The notes under the pieces are model-generated. The model searched no databases. It worked only from the letters and a program-made list of their open reading frames with translations, and had not been told where the DNA came from. Source: Thiovibrio frasassiensis (GTDB lineage: Bacteria > Desulfobacterota > Desulfobulbia > Desulfobulbales > Desulfurivibrionaceae). From it: DNA of 64,000 bases. The stretch lies in NCBI RefSeq assembly GCF_029607905.1, contig NZ_JAPHEH010000001.1, forward strand, positions 1,207,530-1,271,529, read 5' to 3'. Below are positions 24,662 to 32,402 of this stretch, piece by piece. The stretch's first letter is position 1, and every line of letters begins with the position of its first letter. The position numbers were made by a program, and so were the translations under genes.

Positions 24662-25882
24662 TCAGGACGCCATTTTTTTTCTGAACAGGCCGTTGTTCTC
24701 GCAGCTTGCCGGAGCAGGGTTAAGGGTGAGGGTGATGAGATTGTTCGGATTCACATTGGGGAGCTGGGTTCCGTTCTGGCCGGTCAAGCTCACTACGGTG
24801 TGCTCGGTATTTACAAGGCCTTTGCCCAGGTATTCGAGGCGGTCGCCCACGGTGATGGGGTTGCGGGTTTCAATAACCGGCTGGGGGGAGGCTTGGCGGA
24901 CGATGCCCACCGGCGCGTAATCGTAACTGATCAGCGGTCCGTTGTAGAGCATGTCACCGGAGCTGGGCGGTTGGTCGAAGAAGTTTTCCGTGTAGCCCCG
25001 GGAGCCGATTTTCAGCAACTCCTGCCGGAAGGATTCGGGGAGAATGGCGTCAAGTCCTTCTTGTTTCCAGTAATCAAGGGCTGCTCGGTAGAGGCGGGTT
25101 ATGGCCCCCACATAGTAGACGCTTTTCATCCTGCCTTCGATCTTGAGGCTGTTTGCTCCGGCTCGGAGCAGTTCGGGCAAGCGGTTGAGCAGGCAGAGAT
25201 CCTTGGCGTTGAAGATGTAAGTGCCGCGGCTGTCTTCTTCCACCGGGAAGAATTGGCCCGGCCGCTTTTCTTCTTCCAATCGGTAGTGGTAGCGGCAGGG
25301 ATGGGCGCAGTTGCCCTGGTTGGCGTCGCGGCCGGTGAGGTAGAGACTCAAGAGGCAGCGGCCCGAGTAAGAGATGCACAGGGCGCCGTGTACGAAGATC
25401 TCCAGTTCCGTTTCGGTGGCCTGTCGGATCTGGGTGATTTCGGCCAGGGAAAGTTCCCGGGCCAGATTGAGACGTTTGACCCCCTGACTTGCCCAGAAAC
25501 GGACGGACTCCAGGTTGGTGACATTGGCCTGGGTGCTGAGATGGATCGGAATTTCCGGCACCAGCCGCTTGGCAACGGCGAAGATCCCCGGGTCGGAGAT
25601 GATCAACCCGTCCACCTTCGCCTCGCGGAGCTCGGCCAGATAATCGGGCAGTTCGGCAAGATCGTCATTGTGGGCAAAGATGTTGAGGGTGGTGTATACT
25701 TGCACACCTCGTTCATGGGCGTAGGCCACCCCCTGGCGGATTTCCTCTTCGGAAAAATTGGTGGCATGGGCCCGGAGGCTGAATTTCTTCCCGCCGAGAT
25801 AGACAGCATCCGCGCCATAGTGGATGGCGGTCTGCATTTTTTCAAAATTGCCGGCAGGGGCAAGAAGTTCCGGGAGTTTCAT
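24662..25882 (-). CDS. trhP: U32 peptidase-family tRNA hydroxylation protein, TrhP-like
   Basis: A 406-aa member of peptidase family U32. The family signature EIFVHGALCISYSGRCLLS is intact and two more conserved Cys follow (NQGNCAHPC). KIEGRMKSVYYVGAITRLYR and GSRGYTENFF match E. coli TrhP (YegQ), which with TrhO-independent chemistry makes 5-hydroxyuridine at tRNA position 34 from prephenate, rather than acting as a protease. The ATG at 25882 fits the conserved MKLPELLAPAGN start; the frame extends to 26035 without similarity. Its start lies only 28 bp from the divergent mnmA start. Confidence 0.85.
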   Translation of the reverse strand: MKLPELLAPAGNFEKMQTAIHYGADAVYLGGKKFSLRAHATNFSEEEIRQGVAYAHERGVQVYTTLNIFAHNDDLAELPDYLAELREAKVDGLIISDPGIFAVAKRLVPEIPIHLSTQANVTNLESVRFWASQGVKRLNLARELSLAEITQIRQATETELEIFVHGALCISYSGRCLLSLYLTGRDANQGNCAHPCRYHYRLEEEKRPGQFFPVEEDSRGTYIFNAKDLCLLNRLPELLRAGANSLKIEGRMKSVYYVGAITRLYRAALDYWKQEGLDAILPESFRQELLKIGSRGYTENFFDQPPSSGDMLYNGPLISYDYAPVGIVRQASPQPVIETRNPITVGDRLEYLGKGLVNTEHTVVSLTGQNGTQLPNVNPNNLITLTLNPAPASCENNGLFRKKMAS

Positions 25883-25910
25883 CGACAAACCTTTTTGTGC
25901 TGGGGATCGG

Positions 25911-26975
25911 ATGGCAGAAAGTTTCGACACTATACAACAAAAAAAGATTGTTGTCGCCATGAGCGGCGGCGTTGATTCCTCGGTGGCCGCGGCCCTCTTG
26001 CAAAGGCGGGGGGCGCAGGTAGAGGGGGTTTTCATGGCCCTGGCCCAGCCCGACCTGGCGGAGCAGCTGCAGCGGGTCCGCCAGGTTGCCGATTTTTTAA
26101 AGATTCCCCTGACCGTGGTGGATTTGGCCGAACCCTTCCAGCGATTGGTGGTGGATTATTTCTCCGCCAGTTATTTTGCCGGTAAAACCCCAAATCCCTG
26201 CGTGGTCTGCAACAGAACCATCAAGTGCGGCCGTCTGCTGGAGCAGGTACGGAAAAACCTGGGGGCGGAGCTGCTTGCCACCGGTCATTATGCCCGGATC
26301 AACGGGGACGTGACAACCGGCTATCGGCTGTTGCAGGGTGTTGATCCCCAAAAGGATCAATCCTACTTCCTCGGACTTCTCAGCCAGGAACAGCTGGGAC
26401 AACTTTGCTTCCCACTGGGCGGGTATCGGAAAGGGGAGGTCTACACGCTTGCCGCTGAGTTTGGCCTGGCTTTTGGCCAGACCCCGGAGAGTCAGGATAT
26501 TTGTTTTTTGAAAGAGCAATCGGTGGCGGCGTTTTTGGCCTCCCACTCTCCCGGTCAGGGTCGGCCAGGCCCGATGCTGACCTTGCAAGGGGAAGAAATT
26601 GGGCATCATGCGGGCATCCATCATTATACCGTCGGCCAGCGCAGGGGCCTTGGCTTGCCCGACGCCACCCCCTGGTATGTGGTGGAGCTTGATCCGGCGC
26701 GAAACGCGGTGGTGGTCGGCAAGGACGCGGATCTCTGGCAGCAGGAGGTCCTGTTGTCTTCCGCGCATTGGTTGAGCGGGCAGGCTCCGCCCTTGCCCTG
26801 TGTTTGTATGGTGAAAATACGTTCCCGGCATCCGGCAAGCCAGGCAGAGATCAGCCAGCACGATGGCGGGGGGCTGGTGAAATTTTCTCAGCCGCAGCGG
26901 GCAGTAACCCCGGGCCAGTTTGCCGTCTTTTATCAAGGAGAGGTGGTGCTTGGCTGTGGCGAGATTGCAAAATAA
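25911..26975 (+). CDS. mnmA: tRNA-specific 2-thiouridylase MnmA
   Basis: Enzyme that thiolates U34 in tRNA-Lys, -Glu and -Gln anticodons. The 354-aa product has the PP-loop AMSGGVDSSVAA near the N-terminus, the nucleophile Cys in TPNPCVVCNRTIK, the second catalytic Cys in SQDICFL, the tRNA-binding YFLGLLSQEQL and the C-terminal YTVGQRRGLGL region. The ATG at 25911 is the best placed start, but no good ribosome binding site is visible, and the frame is open further upstream. It is divergent from trhP; both modify the same nucleotide. Confidence 0.93.
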   Translation: MAESFDTIQQKKIVVAMSGGVDSSVAAALLQRRGAQVEGVFMALAQPDLAEQLQRVRQVADFLKIPLTVVDLAEPFQRLVVDYFSASYFAGKTPNPCVVCNRTIKCGRLLEQVRKNLGAELLATGHYARINGDVTTGYRLLQGVDPQKDQSYFLGLLSQEQLGQLCFPLGGYRKGEVYTLAAEFGLAFGQTPESQDICFLKEQSVAAFLASHSPGQGRPGPMLTLQGEEIGHHAGIHHYTVGQRRGLGLPDATPWYVVELDPARNAVVVGKDADLWQQEVLLSSAHWLSGQAPPLPCVCMVKIRSRHPASQAEISQHDGGGLVKFSQPQRAVTPGQFAVFYQGEVVLGCGEIAK

Positions 26976-27103
26976 CCTGCAATTTGTGTTTGGAAGATGT
27001 CGAGGAAAAACGATACACTGATCGGGATACCGTCTCTGTTAAGCCTTTGCCTCCCGAGGGGGTGAAAAGTTCCGCTGTTTGCCTTGAAAAGCCAAGGAGC
27101 ATT

Positions 27104-28540
27104 ATGAATCCTTTTTTCTCCAAAACCAAGATTGTGGCCACTCTGGGGCCGGCATCCTTTTCAACCTCCGTGCAACGGCGGTTGATGGCTGCCGGGGTCG
27201 ATGGTTTCCGCCTGAATCTTTCCCATGGAGATTTTGAGGAGCATGCCGCGGTGATCGTTAGTCTCCGTAAAATCAGTGCGGAAACAGGGCACCCGGTGGC
27301 CATCATCGTTGATCTTCCCGGCCCGAAAATGCGACTGGGCAAAATTCCCAAGCCGATTACCGTGCGGCGCGGCGCTAAGGTCCGCTTTTTGCCGGAAGGG
27401 GTTTCTCGTCCGGGGCCGGGGATCTTTCTGCCCCACGAAATTTCCGGCTTGGCCCAGGGGCTGCGACCGGGCTCCATTATTTTTGTCGGCGACGGCATGA
27501 TGCAGTTCAGGGTCAAGGCCATACAGGGGGAGATTGTTGAAACCGAAGCCCTGGTGGCCGGGGTTGTCCGTTCCAACAAGGGGGTCAATCTCCCCGGCTA
27601 CAATGCGCCAGCCGGAGTGCTCACCGAGCAGGACAAGCGCGGTATCGCCTTTGCCGTCAAACACAAGGCCGATGTGATCTGCATCTCTTTTGTCGGCAAC
27701 GCCGACGACATGCTGGCCGCTCGTGCGCTTCTGCCGCAGAGCGGGAACTACTGCCCCTGCCTGCTGGCCAAGATCGAACGGCGACAGGCGGTGAACCATC
27801 TCGACGATATTCTGGCCGAGGCCGATGCGGTGATGGTGGCCCGGGGCGATCTCGGCATCGAACTGCCCATCGAGGAGATCCCGGGGTTGCAGAAGGATAT
27901 CATCCACCGGGCCAACGTGGCGGCAAAGCCGGTGATCGTCGCCACCCAGATGATGCTCTCCATGGTCGATAATGCCCGACCCACCAGAGCGGAGGTAACC
28001 GACGTGGCCAACGCCATCCTTGATGGCGCCGACGCCATCATGTTTTCCGAGGAGACCGCTATTGGCCATGATCCGGTGGCGGTGGTCCGGATCGCCAAGA
28101 AAATTGCCCGCCAGACAGAACGGCGGCTGGTCAAGAGCGGCGGCGTCGCCCTGGAGGTTCGGGCCGCGATCCGCTCCGAAGACAGCATTGATGATCTGAT
28201 CAGCAGTGCCACCTGTGATGTTCTGGAGAACCGGACGGTGGACCTGGCCGTAACCCCGACCGCCACCGGAACCACGGCCCGGCGAATCGCCCGGCTGCGG
28301 CCGCGGCCCTGGATTGTGGCAATCACCGATAATCCGACGGCCCGCAATATCCTCGCCCTTTCCTCCGGGGTTTTTCCTCTGGGCGTTCCGTCCGTTGCCC
28401 TCTCGGACTTTGAATTGGCCAAGCGGATCAAGGACGCCGGCCTGCTCCGGCCCGGAACGCGGCGGCTGGTGATCACCTCCGGCTCCTTGTTGGGGGTGGC
28501 GGGCACCACCAACAGCCTGAAGATTATCGATGTTTTCTGA
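27104..28540 (+). CDS. pyk: pyruvate kinase
   Basis: Glycolytic enzyme that makes pyruvate and ATP from PEP and ADP. The 478-aa protein starts with KTKIVATLGPAS, has the substrate-binding LNLSHGD, the catalytic KIERRQAVNHLDD, the metal-binding MVARGDLGIELP and IVATQMMLSM, and a C-terminal domain with LAVTPTATGTTARRIARLRP that could hold an allosteric effector. The ATG at 27104 has AAGGAG at 27094-27099. The 128 bp before it, after mnmA, hold a short GC hairpin near 27050 but no clear promoter. Confidence 0.94.
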   Translation: MNPFFSKTKIVATLGPASFSTSVQRRLMAAGVDGFRLNLSHGDFEEHAAVIVSLRKISAETGHPVAIIVDLPGPKMRLGKIPKPITVRRGAKVRFLPEGVSRPGPGIFLPHEISGLAQGLRPGSIIFVGDGMMQFRVKAIQGEIVETEALVAGVVRSNKGVNLPGYNAPAGVLTEQDKRGIAFAVKHKADVICISFVGNADDMLAARALLPQSGNYCPCLLAKIERRQAVNHLDDILAEADAVMVARGDLGIELPIEEIPGLQKDIIHRANVAAKPVIVATQMMLSMVDNARPTRAEVTDVANAILDGADAIMFSEETAIGHDPVAVVRIAKKIARQTERRLVKSGGVALEVRAAIRSEDSIDDLISSATCDVLENRTVDLAVTPTATGTTARRIARLRPRPWIVAITDNPTARNILALSSGVFPLGVPSVALSDFELAKRIKDAGLLRPGTRRLVITSGSLLGVAGTTNSLKIIDVF

Positions 28541-28594
28541 GTATTCGGAATAGGGCTTGTTGTAAATTTTGACTGAAAACAGTATGCCACAGAC

Positions 28595-29920
28595 ATGAAC
28601 ATTATAGGCCAGAGCAGAAAAAAGATTGCCATCACCACCCTCGGCTGCAAGGTCAACCAGTTTGAGTCCGCCGCCTTTCTTTCGGAGCTGGCCCTGCGGG
28701 AAGTGGAGCTGGTCCCGTTTTCTCAGTCGGCAGAGGTCTACATCATCAATACCTGCGCGGTGACGGCCAGGGCGGGAGCGCAGTCGCGCCAGCTGATTCG
28801 AAGAGCCTTGCGCACCAACCCGAAGGCCAGGCTGATCGTGACCGGCTGCTATGCGCAGATTGCGGCCCAGGAGATCCTTGAGATCGCCGACTCTCCCATC
28901 TGCATTGTGGGCAACGGCTGCAAGCACCGCTTGGTGGAAGTGGCCCTGGCCGACCGCCACTGTGATCTGGAAATGCATCTGGGCGATATTGGCGGGCAAA
29001 AGGAAATTTGTCCCCTGACTGTCACCAGCTTCGGGGCGCGAACCAGGGCGTATCTTAAGGTGCAGGATGGCTGCAACAGCTTCTGCTCCTATTGCATCGT
29101 CCCCTATGCTCGGGGGCGCAGCCGGAGCCTGGCGCAGGACTTGGTTCTGGCCCAGGCCGAGATCTTTGCCGACCAGGGGTACAAGGAACAGGTGCTCACC
29201 GGCATCCATCTCGGCCATTATGGCCACGATCTGAGCCCCAAGAGTCATCTGCGCGAGTTGCTGGCGTTGCTTGTCGCCCGGAACCTGCCGGTGCGGTACC
29301 GCTTGAGCTCCCTGGAACCGACCGAGATTACGGACGAACTCCTGCACCTCATGGCCCAATCACCCGCAGTCATGCCCTATCTGCATATCCCCTTGCAGAG
29401 CGGGGATGACCGGATCTTGCAGAAGATGAATCGCCGTTATCCCGCTGCCACCTTTGCCAGGGTGGTGGAGCAGAGCGTGGCGCGGCTGCCCGATGTGGCC
29501 ATCGGCGTGGATGTGTTGGTCGGGTTTCCCGGCGAGGACGAGGCTGCCTTCCGCAATACTTACAATCTGCTTGAGTCGCTGCCGGTGAGCTATCTCCATG
29601 TCTTTCCCTATTCGCGCCGGCCGGGAACCCCGGCCGCCAGCATGGTTGATCAGGTCGCCAAGGCGGACAAGGAGGAAAGGGTTGCGCTTCTTAGGGATTT
29701 GGATCATAAAAAAAGGACCGCCTTTTACCAACGCCATCTGGGCTCCACCCGGCAGATCTTGGTGGAAAGACGCAAGCAGGGGTGCCTGTTGCGGGGGTAT
29801 ACCGGCAATTATATTCCGGTCTTTTTTGAGGGAGACTCTGCTTTGGTGAATCAGCTGGTTACCGTGCGCCTTGAAAAACTCTGCGAAGACGGGGTTTTGG
29901 GCCGGGTTGTCGCTTTGTAA
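28595..29920 (+). CDS. mtaB: tRNA t6A37 methylthiotransferase MtaB
   Basis: Radical-SAM methylthiotransferase converting t6A37 to ms2t6A in tRNAs reading ANN codons. The 441-aa protein has the UPF0004 N-terminal domain with three cluster Cys (TTLGCKVNQFES, INTCAVTARA, TGCYAQ), the radical-SAM motif CNSFCSYCIVPYARG, and a C-terminal TRAM-like segment. GCKVNQ with the length distinguishes it from MiaB and RimO. Methylthiolation of tRNA, with trhP and mnmA nearby, makes this stretch rich in anticodon-loop modification genes. ATG at 28595; the ribosome site is weak. Confidence 0.92.
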   Translation: MNIIGQSRKKIAITTLGCKVNQFESAAFLSELALREVELVPFSQSAEVYIINTCAVTARAGAQSRQLIRRALRTNPKARLIVTGCYAQIAAQEILEIADSPICIVGNGCKHRLVEVALADRHCDLEMHLGDIGGQKEICPLTVTSFGARTRAYLKVQDGCNSFCSYCIVPYARGRSRSLAQDLVLAQAEIFADQGYKEQVLTGIHLGHYGHDLSPKSHLRELLALLVARNLPVRYRLSSLEPTEITDELLHLMAQSPAVMPYLHIPLQSGDDRILQKMNRRYPAATFARVVEQSVARLPDVAIGVDVLVGFPGEDEAAFRNTYNLLESLPVSYLHVFPYSRRPGTPAASMVDQVAKADKEERVALLRDLDHKKRTAFYQRHLGSTRQILVERRKQGCLLRGYTGNYIPVFFEGDSALVNQLVTVRLEKLCEDGVLGRVVAL

Positions 29921-29975
29921 TTCTTTGCTTGTGTGTCACTGATATGTGGGTTTTTTCCTTTTTTACGAGACCATC

Positions 29976-31238
29976 ATGCTTGGGGAAATAATTGCCATCG
30001 GCGATGAGCTTACCTCCGGGAGTGTGCTGAATACCACCAGCTATTTCGCGGCCGGCCAGCTTTTTGCCGCGGGCCACGAGATCCTGGCCATGACCACCAT
30101 CGGCGATGCGCCGGATCTCATTGGCCGTACCCTGCAACGGGCTTTGCAGCGGGCGGATTTTGTGATTGTCACCGGGGGCTTAGGTCCTACCACCGACGAC
30201 TTGACCAATGCCGCCGTTTCCTCGGCCCTTGCCCGTCCCGCCACCTTTTATCCGGAAATATTCAAGAAAATTCAGGCGTATGGCAAGAGCCTGCCCGCCG
30301 GTCAGCAGGTTTCCCTTGAAAAACTGGCTTGGTTGCCGGAGGGTGCCCATGCCCTGCATACGGAAGCAAAGATGGCCGGATATTTTCTGGTTCAGGACGG
30401 CAAACCCATCTTCTTTCTCCCTGGGGTGCCGCAGGAGATGAAGGACCTGCTCTTGGAAACGGTGATTACCCGGCTCGCGGTTTGGGATGGGGAGGAGGTC
30501 CGTCAGGTGCGCCAGAAGGTATACAAGGTGGTGGGTTTGGCTGAGTCCGAGATCAATCGGCGGCTTGCCCATCTGGAGGGGCGCGATCCTCGGGTTCGGC
30601 TCGGTTATTATCCCGTATTTCCCGAGGTGCATGTCAGCCTGACCGTTACCGGCGTTTCCAGCCAAGAGGCCGAGGCGGCGATGCACAAATATGCTGGCCA
30701 GGTGGCTGGGTTTCTTGGTGATTGCTGCTACGGCTCCGGCGCCGATACCCTGGAAGGTGTGGTCGGGAGGTTGCTTGCCGGGCGGGGCCAGACGGTGGCC
30801 GTGGCGGAATCCTGTACCGGCGGGCTCATCGGGCATACCCTGACCAAGGTTGCCGGGAGCTCCGCCTATTTTTTGGGTGGGGTGGTGGCTTACAGCAATG
30901 GTTTGAAGGAGCGGTTGCTCGGAGTCAACCGGGAGATCATTCTCCGCTCCGGCGCGGTCAGTGCGGAGTGTGCCAGGGCTATGGCCGAAGGGCTGCGGCG
31001 GGTGACCCCCGTTGACCATGCCCTTGCTGTCACCGGTATTGCCGGCCCAGCAGGCGGCAGCGAAGATAAGCCGGTGGGCACGGTTTATTTCGGCCTGGCC
31101 ACTCCGGAAAAAACCCAGACCTTTCTTTTTCGTTTTTCCGGGGAGCGCACCCAGGTGCAGGCCCTTGCCAGCCAAACGGGACTTGATCTTTTGCGTCGAC
31201 ATCTGCTTGGTCTTGATAATGGATGCAGGACAGTGTAA
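29976..31238 (+). CDS. cinA: CinA family protein (competence/damage-inducible, NMN deamidase domain)
   Basis: A two-domain protein. Residues 1-170 form a MoCF/MoaB-like domain (AIGDELTSGSVLNT, VTGGLGPTTDDLT, FFLPGVPQEM), which in the family acts as an ADP-ribose pyrophosphatase. The C-terminal 160 residues form the PncC-type NMN deamidase (VAVAESCTGGLIGHTLT, LLGVNREII, TGIAGPAGGSEDKPVGTVYF). Together they recycle NAD breakdown products. The ATG at 29976 gives the conserved MLGEIIAIGDE start. cinA is 45 bp upstream of recA, a linkage known from many bacteria. Confidence 0.93.
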   Translation: MLGEIIAIGDELTSGSVLNTTSYFAAGQLFAAGHEILAMTTIGDAPDLIGRTLQRALQRADFVIVTGGLGPTTDDLTNAAVSSALARPATFYPEIFKKIQAYGKSLPAGQQVSLEKLAWLPEGAHALHTEAKMAGYFLVQDGKPIFFLPGVPQEMKDLLLETVITRLAVWDGEEVRQVRQKVYKVVGLAESEINRRLAHLEGRDPRVRLGYYPVFPEVHVSLTVTGVSSQEAEAAMHKYAGQVAGFLGDCCYGSGADTLEGVVGRLLAGRGQTVAVAESCTGGLIGHTLTKVAGSSAYFLGGVVAYSNGLKERLLGVNREIILRSGAVSAECARAMAEGLRRVTPVDHALAVTGIAGPAGGSEDKPVGTVYFGLATPEKTQTFLFRFSGERTQVQALASQTGLDLLRRHLLGLDNGCRTV

Positions 31239-31283
31239 AACGAACCGACTTATACAATTCCTCATACTTGGGAGACTCAAAAT

Positions 31284-32324
31284 ATGGCCGTTGCCGACGA
31301 TAAGAACAAAACCCTTGATACCGCCATTTTCCAGATCCAAAAGCAGTTCGGCAAGGGATCGATCATGCGCCTCGGCACCGACGAGCGGGAGGCGGTGTCG
31401 GTTATCTCCACCGGCACCCTGAGTCTTGATATCGCCACCGGGGTCGGCGGCGTGGCCCGGGGCCGGATCACGGAGATTTACGGTCCGGAATCTTCCGGCA
31501 AGACCACTCTGGCCCTGCACATTATTGCCGAGGCTCAAAAAGCCGGAGGCAGCGCGGCCTTCATCGATGCCGAGCATGCTCTGGACATCGGCTATGCCGA
31601 GCGCCTCGGGGTGAAGGTTGACGATCTTCTGGTCTCCCAGCCCGATTACGGCGAGCAGGCCCTGGAGATTGTCGAGATCCTTATCCGCAGCGGGGCGGTG
31701 GATGTCATCGTGGTCGACTCGGTGGCGGCTCTGGTCCCCAAGGCGGAGATCGACGGCAACGCCGGGGACTCCCATGTCGGGCTCCAGGCGCGGCTCATGT
31801 CTCAGGCCATGCGCAAGCTCACCGGGGTACTGAAACGCACCAATACCTCGATTATCTTTATCAACCAGATCCGGATGAAGATCGGGGTCATGTTCGGGAG
31901 CCCGGAAACCACCACCGGCGGCAACGCCCTTAAGTTTTACAGTTCGCTGCGTCTTGATATCCGGCGCCAGGCCGCGATTAAAGACGGGGTGGAGGTGATC
32001 GGCAACCGGACCAAGGTCAAGGTGGTGAAAAACAAGATGGCTCCGCCTTTCAAGGAGGCGGAGTTCGATATCATCTATGGCGAAGGCGCCTCCAAGGTCG
32101 GCGATCTGCTCGATTTGGCCACGGCCCAGGATATTGTCGAGAAAAGCGGTGCTTGGTACTCCTATAATGGAGAACGCATCGGTCAGGGCAGGGAGAACTC
32201 CAAGCTCTTTTTGAAGGAGCATCCGGAGATGTGCGATGACCTTGAAAGAAAGGTGCGCCTTGGCTATGGTCTGCCCGCACCGGGAGAAAAGGTCGCGGTT
32301 CCGGCACCGGTTGCCGCCGACTGA
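31284..32324 (+). CDS. recA: recombinase RecA
   Basis: ATP-dependent strand-exchange protein and SOS co-protease. The 346-aa sequence is canonical: [12 protein letters not shown], Walker [14 protein letters not shown], the catalytic Glu region FIDAEHALD, Walker [20 protein letters not shown] loops [10 protein letters not shown]-type and GNALKFYSS, and a short acidic C-terminus rich in Pro and Val. GGAG precedes the ATG at normal spacing. No LexA-type dyad is obvious in the 45-bp gap after cinA, so it may be driven from upstream. recX is absent; alaS follows. Confidence 0.98.
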   Translation: MAVADDKNKTLDTAIFQIQKQFGKGSIMRLGTDEREAVSVISTGTLSLDIATGVGGVARGRITEIYGPESSGKTTLALHIIAEAQKAGGSAAFIDAEHALDIGYAERLGVKVDDLLVSQPDYGEQALEIVEILIRSGAVDVIVVDSVAALVPKAEIDGNAGDSHVGLQARLMSQAMRKLTGVLKRTNTSIIFINQIRMKIGVMFGSPETTTGGNALKFYSSLRLDIRRQAAIKDGVEVIGNRTKVKVVKNKMAPPFKEAEFDIIYGEGASKVGDLLDLATAQDIVEKSGAWYSYNGERIGQGRENSKLFLKEHPEMCDDLERKVRLGYGLPAPGEKVAVPAPVAAD

Positions 32325-32351
32325 TTAGGGTTACGGAAAAATATCTTTGTA

Positions 32352-32381
32352 AGAAGCGGGATGCGGATGCGTTCCGCTTCT
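32352..32381 (+). promoter_or_regulatory. stem-loop between recA and alaS
   Basis: AGAAGCGG (32352-32359) pairs with CCGCTTCT (32374-32381) over a 14-nt loop, 21 bp before the alaS start. There is no U-run, so it is more likely an RNA-processing or translational element than a full terminator. Confidence 0.5.
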
Positions 32382-32402
32382 GTAATTTGAAGGAATGTCC
32401 CA

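Noticed and set aside
24800-25975. A 391-codon plus-strand frame across trhP
   Set aside because: Shadow of the U32-family gene, which carries all family signatures on the minus strand.
27161-29359. A 732-codon open frame on the minus strand
   Set aside because: It lies opposite pyk and mtaB, whose motifs are unambiguous; its translation is rich in His, Gln, Arg and Gly without domain pattern, as usual for the antisense of GC-rich genes.
31239-31283. SOS (LexA) box before recA
   Set aside because: I looked for an inverted repeat in the 45-bp gap after cinA and saw none; a site upstream of cinA is not excluded.
30180-32222. A 680-codon open frame on the minus strand
   Set aside because: Antisense of cinA and recA; no recognisable motif and no ribosome site.
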